DNA of 6,530 nt from an uncultured Bacillota bacterium (GTDB taxonomy: Bacteria; Bacillota; Clostridia; Tissierellales; Tissierellaceae). Positions 1-4,993 of the stretch are shown piece by piece. The stretch lies in the NCBI GenBank assembly GCA_937951995.1, contig CALGAG010000049.1:1-6530 (forward strand), read 5' to 3'. A model generated the notes under the pieces. The model was not told where the DNA came from, ran no database searches, and worked only from the letters and a program-made list of their open reading frames with translations. Position 1 is the stretch's first letter; the number at the start of each line of letters is the position of its first letter. The translations under genes were made by a program, and so were the position numbers.

Positions 1-619
1 TGTATGTGGCTGCCTCCTCCCTGAGTCTTGAAAAATCAACAGGACGGACTGTGTTTCTTTCCTTAAGTCTTTTCTTCATTCTAGCAGGTACAAGGGGTTC
101 CAGGCTATCCATGTCCTTCATGTATGTTGACATCTGGATCCTGTCAAATCCGTGTTCTTCAAAACACCTGTGTATATGAGGTGGATTGTGGGCCATGCCA
201 AAGCTTTGGGGCTTGTCGTAGCTGTCCAAGAGATATCCCAGACCGTAGTTTACATGGATGTTGAGGGATGCGCAGATTTTTTTGCAGCCATACTCCTTGG
301 ATAGAAGGTTTGCCTGGTCCATAAGCAAATCAAAGGCCTCCAAATCCTGACTGGGTGATTCGAAAAATGCTATCTGCAGATAATCAGCCATCCTGTCCAC
401 ATGGGCAAGAACAGCTGCAATGACAATTTCTTCCCCATCCACCACCATTAGGGGATGGGCCTTAACCGCCTTTGATAGCTGTGATTTTTCAAATAGAATC
501 CCTTCCAGAAGGCCTGACATGGAATCCCTCTTTAGAGGATGGTTCCTGTACTGAGTCTTATAGAAACCAAGGAGTTCCTTTTTTAGTTTTTTTGTGTCTG
601 CTTGGACAAGTCTTTTCAT
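1..619 (-). CDS. YghO-like GNAT-fold protein, N-terminal part (runs off the left edge)
   Basis: 206 codons are open from the ATG at 619-617 to the window edge, so the C-terminus is missing. The start follows AGAGG (626-630) at a 6-nt spacing. The translation begins MKRLVQADTKKLKKELLGFY. It then shows landmarks I associate with the large YghO-type GNAT-like proteins, usually about 370-390 residues: an N-terminal stretch ending in FYKTQYRNHPL, a strand pair around MVVDGEEIVIAAVLAHVD, a QIAFFES segment where the family has a 'GFFE' strand, a helix ending LSKEYGCKKI, then NYGLGYLLDSYD and AHNPPHIHRCFEEHGFDR. In the family these correspond to the 'GLLIDGFD' and 'YNPPYY...EAYGF' stretches. The expected role is an acyltransferase-like cytosolic protein of unknown substrate. 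The family match rests on remembered motifs, not a search; no acetyl-CoA loop of the second half can be checked here. It is transcribed divergently from the pseudouridine synthase gene. Confidence 0.75.
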   Translation of the reverse strand, partial: MKRLVQADTKKLKKELLGFYKTQYRNHPLKRDSMSGLLEGILFEKSQLSKAVKAHPLMVVDGEEIVIAAVLAHVDRMADYLQIAFFESPSQDLEAFDLLMDQANLLSKEYGCKKICASLNIHVNYGLGYLLDSYDKPQSFGMAHNPPHIHRCFEEHGFDRIQMSTYMKDMDSLEPLVPARMKKRLKERNTVRPVDFSRLREEAATY

Positions 620-644
620 CTAATACCTCTTTTCTCTCCCGTTT

Positions 645-653
645 ATTATACCA
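645..653 (-). promoter_or_regulatory. Extended -10 promoter element for the YghO-like gene
   Basis: Read on the minus strand, the sequence is TGG TATAAT: a perfect -10 hexamer (650-645) preceded by the TG of an extended -10 (653-652). It lies 25 bases upstream of the 619 start codon, with the AGAGG ribosome site between. No good -35 is seen (GGGAAA at 17 bp spacing), which is common for extended -10 promoters. An ATAGG/CCTAT inverted repeat (653-668) sits just upstream. Confidence 0.55.
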
Positions 654-705
654 TAGGGTATTTCCTATTTCCCATTACAATGATGTAACCTCTTTGTATT
701 TGGTG

Positions 706-711
706 TATAAT
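706..711 (+). promoter_or_regulatory. -10 element for the pseudouridine synthase/acetyltransferase unit
   Basis: TATAAT lies 31 bases before the ATG at 743 and upstream of the GGAGG ribosome site at 733-737, so the leader would be about 25 nt. No convincing -35 hexamer is visible at 16-18 bp upstream (TGTAAC or ATGTAA only). The position and the perfect hexamer support a promoter; the strength is uncertain. It is about 55 bp from the opposing -10 at 645-650. Confidence 0.45.
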
Positions 712-742
712 CTAGCTATGAATAATAATCCTGGAGGTAGCG

Positions 743-1414
743 ATGGATATAAATATAATTTTTGAGGATGAAGATATAGTTGTTGTTGAAAAGCCCCCTG
801 GCATGCCATGCCAGAGAGACAAGACCGGAGACTTGGACCTTATGACTGCCCTTGACAGGGATTATCTTGGTCTTGTTCACAGGTTGGACCGACCTGTTGG
901 CGGAGTCATGGTCTATGCAAGGAAGGAAAGCTCAAACACCTGGCTGTCAAAAGGGATCAGGGACAGGGCCTTTCACAAGGAATACCTGGCAGTTGTCATT
1001 GGCAGGCCATCGGAGGAAAAGGGCCAAATGGTGGACCACCTAAAAAAGCTTCGGACAGTCAATATGAGCAAGGTGGTTTCAGAGGATGTAAGTGGTTCAA
1101 AGAAGGCAATCCTTGAATACAGGCTTCTGCAGTCTGTGGAAACAGAAGAACACGGAGCCTTGAGCCTTGTTCACATTGTACTCCTGACGGGAAGACACCA
1201 TCAGATAAGGGTCCAGCTATCGAATGCGGGCCTCCCCCTTTGGGGTGATACAAAATATAACGGGGCGTTCACAAATAGAAAGGATTGGACCCAGGTATCA
1301 CTTTGGTCCCACAGGATAAAGTTCAGACATCCCGGGGGAAGAAAGGTCTCCTACCATTCCCTTCCGGAGGATGCTTATCCCTGGAACCTTTTTGAAATGC
1401 CTGAAATCAAATGA
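743..1414 (+). CDS. RluA-family RNA pseudouridine synthase (short form, no S4 domain)
   Basis: This 223-residue cytosolic enzyme should isomerise uridine to pseudouridine in rRNA or tRNA. The start ATG follows GGAGG (733-737) by 5 nt. Visible family motifs: the N-terminal strand and 'EKPPGMPCQ' (residues 16-24), the catalytic-loop motif HRLDRPVGG (46-54) with D49 as the expected catalytic aspartate, the K-x-Y motif FHKEYLAVV (77-85), the nucleotide-binding stretch LTGRHHQIRVQL (148-159), and GDTKY (168-172). The canonical HRLDxxTSG reads HRLDRPVGG here, a variation seen in other short RluA proteins. There is no room for an N-terminal S4 RNA-binding domain, so the protein is the catalytic domain alone. 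The target uridine cannot be predicted. It forms a unit with the downstream acetyltransferase (15-nt gap). Confidence 0.93.
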   Translation: MDINIIFEDEDIVVVEKPPGMPCQRDKTGDLDLMTALDRDYLGLVHRLDRPVGGVMVYARKESSNTWLSKGIRDRAFHKEYLAVVIGRPSEEKGQMVDHLKKLRTVNMSKVVSEDVSGSKKAILEYRLLQSVETEEHGALSLVHIVLLTGRHHQIRVQLSNAGLPLWGDTKYNGAFTNRKDWTQVSLWSHRIKFRHPGGRKVSYHSLPEDAYPWNLFEMPEIK

Positions 1415-1429
1415 TGTGGAGGAATAAGG

Positions 1430-1981
1430 ATGAAGGAAATATACCATACAGACAGGTTGATACTTAGGATACTCAGACCCAAGGATGCTGGACTTGTCCT
1501 TGATTACATCACCAGAAACAAGGATTTCCTCAAGGAGTGGGAAACAGACAGGCCTGATGACTACTATACCCTCGGTCACCAGAAAAGCCTCCTGAAAAGG
1601 GACTACAGAAGGTTCCAAGAGGGACAGATGCTGAGGCTGTGGATATTCAGGAAGGATGATCCTAGTAAGGTAATAGGTACCATTGCCCTTGATAATATAA
1701 TAAGAGGACCATTTCTCTCATGTTTTCTTGGCTACAGGCTTGACAGGGACAACATTAACCAAGGCTACACAACTGAAGCCCTTGGAGAGCTTATCCGAAT
1801 CGCCTTTGAGGACATGGGCCTTCACAGGCTGGAGGCAAACATTATGCCTCGAAACTTGAGGTCCCTTCGGGTTGTGGAAAAGCTGGGCTTTGTAGATGAG
1901 GGACTTTCCAGAGACTACCTGAAGATAAACGAAAAATGGGAGGACCACATACATATGGTCCTCCTGAATAAAGATCTCTAA
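1430..1981 (+). CDS. GNAT acetyltransferase, RimJ/RimL type
   Basis: This 183-residue cytosolic protein is predicted to transfer an acetyl group from acetyl-CoA to an amino group. GGAGGA (1418-1423) sits 6 nt before the ATG. The N-terminus TDRLILRILRPKDAGLVLDY (7-26) is the typical RimJ/RimL opening (T-x-R-L-x-L-R). The central strand VIGTIALDNI is at 81-90. The acetyl-CoA pyrophosphate loop corresponds to NQGYTTEAL (110-118), and the motif-B end N-x-x-S-x-x-V-x-E-K-L-G-F spans 142-154. Length matches the family (about 170-190). Relatives include ribosomal-protein N-acetyltransferases but also antibiotic and small-molecule acetyltransferases, so the acceptor is open. It lies 15 nt behind the pseudouridine synthase gene and is probably cotranscribed. 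It ends only 9 bp from the convergent nitroreductase stop, and its last codons contain that operon's likely terminator. Confidence 0.88.
   Translation: MKEIYHTDRLILRILRPKDAGLVLDYITRNKDFLKEWETDRPDDYYTLGHQKSLLKRDYRRFQEGQMLRLWIFRKDDPSKVIGTIALDNIIRGPFLSCFLGYRLDRDNINQGYTTEALGELIRIAFEDMGLHRLEANIMPRNLRSLRVVEKLGFVDEGLSRDYLKINEKWEDHIHMVLLNKDL
1931..1964 (-). terminator. Rho-independent terminator of the nitroreductase unit, inside the convergent acetyltransferase gene
   Basis: On the minus strand a perfect 9-bp stem, GGAGGACCA/TGGTCCTCC (1964-1956 with 1947-1939), closes an 8-nt loop and is followed by CATTTTTC (1938-1931). It begins 27 nt beyond the nitroreductase stop. On the plus strand no T-run follows the stem, so it should stop only the leftward transcript. 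Confidence 0.6.
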
Positions 1982-1990
1982 TTGTAGGTC

Positions 1991-2563
1991 CTATAGGTCC
2001 AGTATCAGGTCCTCAAGCCTTCTCTTTGGAACATGGTGGACTCCCTTTTCATCTCTCCAGTACTTGATGTCACCCTCTGGCCCAAGGTCCTCAAGTACAA
2101 CCTCCTCCTTTGGTTTGCCAAGGGCAATTACAAGGAGGATTTCATACCTGTCGGGTACCTGAAGCTTCTTCTTCAGGTTTTCCTTGTTGAAGCCCCCGAA
2201 CATACAGCCCCCAAGCCCTTTTTCCGTTGCTCCCAGGAGTATGCTCTGACATGCTATTCCATGATTCCAGTATATGTTGCTGCCAATCTCCTTGTCGGCT
2301 ACCATAACAAGATATGCAGAGGGCCTCTCCTCCTCAACTGGTCCATCCCAGTTCTTCAGGTATGCAGCCCACTTGAGCTCCTGGAATATCATCTGGTTTT
2401 TCTCAGGGGTATTGGATATTATGTACTTGAGCTGCTGGAGGTTTGCTCCCGTTGATGACAGCCTGGCAAGTTCAATAAGGTCCAGCAATGTCTCCCTGCT
2501 GATTTTTTCCTCCCCATAAAATCTACGGTAGGTCCTGTTATTTAGTACCAGATCCTTTAGCAT
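1991..2563 (-). CDS. Nitroreductase-family FMN oxidoreductase
   Basis: This 190-residue protein of the NfsB/NADH-oxidase fold family is an FMN-dependent NAD(P)H oxidoreductase, acting in the cytosol, usually as a homodimer. Visible features: the N-terminal FMN phosphate-binding stretch NNRTYRRFYGEEKI (8-21), STGANLQQLKYI (37-48, equivalent to the usual S..N.QPW segment), GIACQSILLGATEKGLGGC (102-120) with the helix and glycine-rich turn that hold the flavin, a VIALGKPKE strand (145-153), and the C-terminal VPKRRLEDLI (178-187). I chose the ATG at 2563 because GGAAGG (2575-2570) lies 6 nt before it. An in-frame ATG at 2581 would add six residues but has no ribosome site. The substrate (nitro compound, quinone or flavin) is not readable. 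It follows the zinc-ribbon membrane gene by 39 nt and faces the acetyltransferase gene. Confidence 0.9.
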   Translation of the reverse strand: MLKDLVLNNRTYRRFYGEEKISRETLLDLIELARLSSTGANLQQLKYIISNTPEKNQMIFQELKWAAYLKNWDGPVEEERPSAYLVMVADKEIGSNIYWNHGIACQSILLGATEKGLGGCMFGGFNKENLKKKLQVPDRYEILLVIALGKPKEEVVLEDLGPEGDIKYWRDEKGVHHVPKRRLEDLILDL

Positions 2564-2575
2564 TTTATCCCTTCC
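2564..2575 (-). promoter_or_regulatory. Ribosome binding site that sets the nitroreductase start
   Basis: GGAAGG (2575-2570) and a 6-nt spacer precede the ATG at 2563. The upstream in-frame ATG at 2581 is preceded by ACAATCAGT, which has no Shine-Dalgarno match, so the shorter protein is favoured. Confidence 0.65.
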
Positions 2576-2602
2576 TTTCATACTGATTGTTCTATCTAAG
2601 CT

Positions 2603-2908
2603 TCATTCCAGATTGTCATTCTTCAGGCGATACCTGATCAAATATGGCATGATCCCTATCACCACAAATATATACCCAAAATACATGGCAGAGTGAACCA
2701 AAGGATTGGGCGCAATATCACTGATCCATTGGTTGAAGAATATGGGTAGGACTATCAGCACAGAAACCACCAGTCTGTATACAAACCTGAATTCATGGAT
2801 GGCTCCACAGTTGAAGCATATGATAGGCTTGTAGCCTGCCCATATTGATTTCTGAACTGACTTGTACCTGAATTGGGTGCCGCAGTTGATGCATTTTTGA
2901 ACCTTCAT
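2603..2908 (-). CDS. Small zinc-ribbon membrane protein (CXXC-20-CXXC type)
   Basis: This 101-residue protein has an N-terminal zinc-ribbon-like module and two membrane segments. The cysteine pairs are C6/C9 (CINC) and C31/C34 (CFNC), separated by 21 residues, which should bind one Zn ion. They recall the TIGR04104 'cxxc_20_cxxc' family of small membrane zinc-finger proteins. Hydrophobic stretches at about 44-62 (RLVVSVLIVLPIFF core) and 72-91 (YFGYIFVVIGIMPYLI core) are expected to form a membrane hairpin, and basic residues (RYRLK) follow the second. The start at 2908 is chosen because AGGAGG (2920-2915) lies 6 nt upstream; an in-frame ATG at 2926 has only a crowded AGGAG 2 nt away. Function is unknown. 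It is the first gene of a two-gene leftward unit with the nitroreductase. Confidence 0.8.
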   Translation of the reverse strand: MKVQKCINCGTQFRYKSVQKSIWAGYKPIICFNCGAIHEFRFVYRLVVSVLIVLPIFFNQWISDIAPNPLVHSAMYFGYIFVVIGIMPYLIRYRLKNDNLE

Positions 2909-2920
2909 CCAAGACCTCCT
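2909..2920 (-). promoter_or_regulatory. Ribosome binding site that sets the zinc-ribbon protein start
   Basis: A consensus AGGAGG (2920-2915) with a 6-nt spacer precedes the ATG at 2908. This favours it over the ATG at 2926, so the AGGAGG lies within the six extra codons a longer reading would include. Confidence 0.65.
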
Positions 2921-3131
2921 AACCATAGCTCCTATTGTATATTGCTGATTGTTGCACTCATTCTCATACTACCCAATTTAATTATATCTTCAACACCTGA
3001 GCATGAGCTTGGGAGCAAAATGTTGTTGGAAATGATCCATTATTATGGAGAGTTGAAATTCATCTGTTATTTCACTGGGATAAAAGGTAAAATAAGGATA
3101 AGGAGCAAGCATTAAAAGGAGGCTCGATGAT
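2921..3131. other. Divergent intergenic region without a clear promoter
   Basis: This AT-rich stretch separates the leftward zinc-ribbon gene from the rightward beta-helix gene. On the minus strand a TACAAT-like -10 lies just before the zinc-ribbon gene but has no matching -35. On the plus strand TTGAAA (3053-3058) has no good -10 at 16-18 bp. The only firm signal is the ribosome site AAAAGGAGG (3114-3122). I see no riboswitch, T-box or strong hairpin. Confidence 0.5.
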
Positions 3132-4103
3132 ATGATTCGAATTGATGATTCAGCAAGAATAGTGGGCAAGACAAGACTTGGCAAGGACGCCTACATAGCA
3201 CAGGGGACAATGGTAAGATCAGAAAACGACTCGGTCATTCTTGGCAACAAGACCTGGGCTCTTGAGAATTCAGTGCTTATTGGTACAGAAGCCCATCCGC
3301 TCAGGATTGGAAGCAAAACCGTGTTTGGACACAAGTGTATTGTTGTCGGGGCTGAAATTGGAGATTTGTGCGAAATTGGCAACGGGGCAATATTTCTGCC
3401 TGGTTCAAAGGTGGGAAATATGTGTATTTTCGGAGAGGGTACTCTGATACCGGAGGGAACTGAGATTCCTGATGAGTCGGTTGTTGTAGGCAGGCCAGGC
3501 CGGGTAATAAGAAAACTCACAACTGACGACAGGGATATGATCAAAAGGATGCGGGGAGGAGACATCTCATTATCCCCCTTTGAAGAAAACATTGTGGATA
3601 ATAATGGCAAGGAGAGTGAAATAATGGGCAAGTTATACACAGTCAATGGCAAATACCCCCAGGTTTCAGATTCAGCATACATATATGATACAGCTGAGAT
3701 CAATGGAGATGTTAAGATAGGTGATGGTTCGGTTATTTCATCAGGTGTGAGGATCATTGGCAACACCCATGGACCTGTAGTGATTGGGAACAATGTCCAG
3801 ATACTTGAAAACACAGTACTTCATCTCTTGCCGGACAACCAGCTGGTCATAGAGGATGATGTGACCATCGGTCCGGGCTGTATAATTCATGGTACGACCA
3901 TCGGCAGGGCTAGCGTGGTGGAATCAGGAGCCATTGTATGTGACTACAGTAGGTTAGGTGAAAATACCTTAGTTAAATCAGGCTCACTTGTGAAGCAAAG
4001 AAGTGAATTTGGTGACAATGAAATACTTGAGGGCTTTCCAGCTAAAAGCATTGGAAGTAATGAAGCAGAACTGAAGAGACCGGACTGGGCCATTAAGCCA
4101 TAG
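3132..4103 (+). CDS. Tandem two-domain gamma-carbonic anhydrase-like (CaiE/PaaY-type) hexapeptide-repeat protein
   Basis: This 323-residue protein holds two left-handed beta-helix domains, whereas gamma-class carbonic anhydrases and CaiE/PaaY proteins usually have one (about 170-200 residues). Domain 1 spans about 1-140 and domain 2 about 165-310, joined by a polar linker. Both show hexapeptide repeats ([IV]G-x-x-x) and the family's closing motif: VVVGRPGRVIRKLTTDD (117-133) and ILEGFPAKSIG (298-308). The metal-ligand segments align without gaps over 29 residues (45-73 and 226-254). Domain 2 has the first and third His ligands (H231, H253) but P248 at the second. Domain 1 has the second (H67) but I50 and V72 at the others. 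The catalytic Gln equivalent is Leu in both (L44, L225), and the Arg equivalent is kept only in domain 1 (R29). Ordinary carbonic anhydrase activity is therefore doubtful. AAAAGGAGG (3114-3122) precedes the ATG. The gene appears monocistronic. Confidence 0.88.
   Translation: MIRIDDSARIVGKTRLGKDAYIAQGTMVRSENDSVILGNKTWALENSVLIGTEAHPLRIGSKTVFGHKCIVVGAEIGDLCEIGNGAIFLPGSKVGNMCIFGEGTLIPEGTEIPDESVVVGRPGRVIRKLTTDDRDMIKRMRGGDISLSPFEENIVDNNGKESEIMGKLYTVNGKYPQVSDSAYIYDTAEINGDVKIGDGSVISSGVRIIGNTHGPVVIGNNVQILENTVLHLLPDNQLVIEDDVTIGPGCIIHGTTIGRASVVESGAIVCDYSRLGENTLVKSGSLVKQRSEFGDNEILEGFPAKSIGSNEAELKRPDWAIKP
3609..3626 (+). promoter_or_regulatory. Candidate internal ribosome site and ATG for the second beta-helix domain
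   Basis: Inside the tandem gene, AAGGAGAG (3609-3616) stands 7 nt before an in-frame ATG (3624-3626, Met165). The protein from that codon begins MGKLYTVNGKYPQVSDSAYI, which resembles the N-terminus of single-domain gamma-carbonic anhydrase proteins. The site may be a relic of a once separate gene or may still start a separate 159-residue product; sequence alone cannot decide. Confidence 0.4.
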
Positions 4104-4121
4104 GTCTATCCAAAAATTGAA

Positions 4122-4158
4122 GGGTCAGCATGGATTTTTCCATACTGACCCTTTTTTT
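4122..4158 (+). terminator. Rho-independent terminator of the tandem beta-helix gene, possibly bidirectional
   Basis: The stem is GGGTCAG (4122-4128) with CTGACCC (4145-4151) plus ATGGA/TCCAT (4130-4134/4139-4143), interrupted by one C-A mismatch. The loop is TTTT, and seven T (4152-4158) follow. It starts 18 nt after the stop at 4101-4103. The T-run overlaps the stop codon (4157-4159) of the convergent BKACE gene. On the minus strand the stem is followed by TTCAATTTTT, a weaker tail that may still end the leftward operon. Confidence 0.85.
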
Positions 4159-4972
4159 ATGACAGGCTGAGTATCTTTCTTGCCTCATCTGTTGTTGCGA
4201 TTGGTCTTCCAACTGCCTTGGCTATGTCCACTACCCTTTGAACAAGCATTTTGTTTGTGGCAGGTACTCCCTTCTCAAACTCGATGGGGTCCTCAAGTCC
4301 TGTCCTTACGTGACCTCCCATGGCGATTGCCATTGTGATCATCTGGACCTGTGATCTACCAATTCCCGATACTGTCCAGGTTGCACCCTTGGGAAGGTTG
4401 TCAACCAGGAACATTAGGTTCTTTGGTGTTCCAGGCATGGAACCCTTGACATTCATAACCATATTGAAGTGGAGGGGCCCCTTTAGGATGCCCTTCTTCT
4501 CAAGAAATATGGCATTCGAAAGCATTGCTGTATCAAATATCTCAATTTCCGGTTTTATGTTATTATCCAGCATCTTCTGGGCTAGAGCGTTTACAAGGTC
4601 TGGAGAATTTGCATTTACACTTGACGGGAAATTTGATGACCCGGTTGAAAGGCTTGCCATTTCAACATTCAGATCAAGCATCTGACCTCTCCAGTCAATT
4701 GTGTTCTCTCCACCACGTGCGCCGGTTGAAAGCTGCTTAATGATGTCTATTTTCTCTTCATTCATCTTGTTTACAACTTGCTCGAACAGGTCACGTCTGC
4801 TTGTTGGCATACCCTTTTCATCCCTAACGTGGATATGGGCAACAGCTGCTCCAAGGTCTGCACAATCCTTTGCATCCTTTACAATCTCATCAACAGTTAC
4901 TGGAGTACTTTCATTAAGGTCTTTTGTTGGTACGTTTCCGGTTAGCGCTACGGTTACAATAAGTTTTTCCAT
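4157..4972 (-). CDS. Beta-keto acid cleavage enzyme (BKACE/Kce family)
   Basis: This 271-residue TIM-barrel zinc enzyme belongs to the family (DUF849) founded by 3-keto-5-aminohexanoate cleavage enzyme. Family members condense a beta-keto acid with acetyl-CoA and release acetoacetate plus an acyl-CoA. Its numbering runs parallel to Kce over the N-terminal half: zinc ligands H46 and H48 in AHIHVRD (45-51), the S82 region QLSTGARGG (80-88), and, slightly shifted, GGHVRTGLED (219-228) with R223, E227 as third zinc ligand and D228. Kce's E14 is V14 here (TGNVPT, 11-16), so the lysine-pathway substrate is unlikely. The ATG at 4972 is preceded by a GGGGG-type ribosome site at 6 nt; an upstream TTG at 4990 is not favoured. 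The gene follows the aminotransferase gene by 21 nt, which suggests they share a substrate. 'Kce' is avoided as a symbol because the substrate is unknown. Confidence 0.9.
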   Translation of the reverse strand: MEKLIVTVALTGNVPTKDLNESTPVTVDEIVKDAKDCADLGAAVAHIHVRDEKGMPTSRRDLFEQVVNKMNEEKIDIIKQLSTGARGGENTIDWRGQMLDLNVEMASLSTGSSNFPSSVNANSPDLVNALAQKMLDNNIKPEIEIFDTAMLSNAIFLEKKGILKGPLHFNMVMNVKGSMPGTPKNLMFLVDNLPKGATWTVSGIGRSQVQMITMAIAMGGHVRTGLEDPIEFEKGVPATNKMLVQRVVDIAKAVGRPIATTDEARKILSLS

Positions 4973-4993
4973 GTTTATCCCCCTTACCAACTA

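Noticed and set aside
743..1414. HRLDRPVGG instead of HRLDxxTSG in the pseudouridine synthase, as a sign of inactivity
   Set aside because: The catalytic Asp and the remaining motifs are intact, and this variation occurs among short RluA-family proteins.
1986..2012. Three AGGTCC copies at the nitroreductase 3' end as a regulatory repeat
   Set aside because: They arise from Asp-Leu codons (GAC CTN) in the C-terminus and a chance copy after the stop; spacing is irregular.
3127..3135. ATGATATGA: an ATG-ATA-TGA minimal reading frame between the ribosome site and the start of the tandem beta-helix gene
   Set aside because: It would encode only two residues and overlaps the true start by chance. 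The ATG at 3132 has acceptable spacing (9 nt) from GGAGG and begins a clear family N-terminus.
2873..3184. Open frames on both strands across the intergenic region (2873-3115 plus, 2990-3184 minus)
   Set aside because: They lack ribosome sites, have no recognisable protein features, and overlap the starts of well-supported genes.
3191..3814. Long antisense open frame of about 207 codons opposite the tandem beta-helix gene
   Set aside because: Its Pro/Ser/Ile-rich translation mirrors the repeat structure of the real gene on the other strand; it has no family features.
4973..4990. TTG start at 4990 for the BKACE, adding six residues
   Set aside because: The extension translates the ribosome site itself. 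The ATG at 4972 is well spaced from GGGGG and matches the Kce N-terminus residue for residue.
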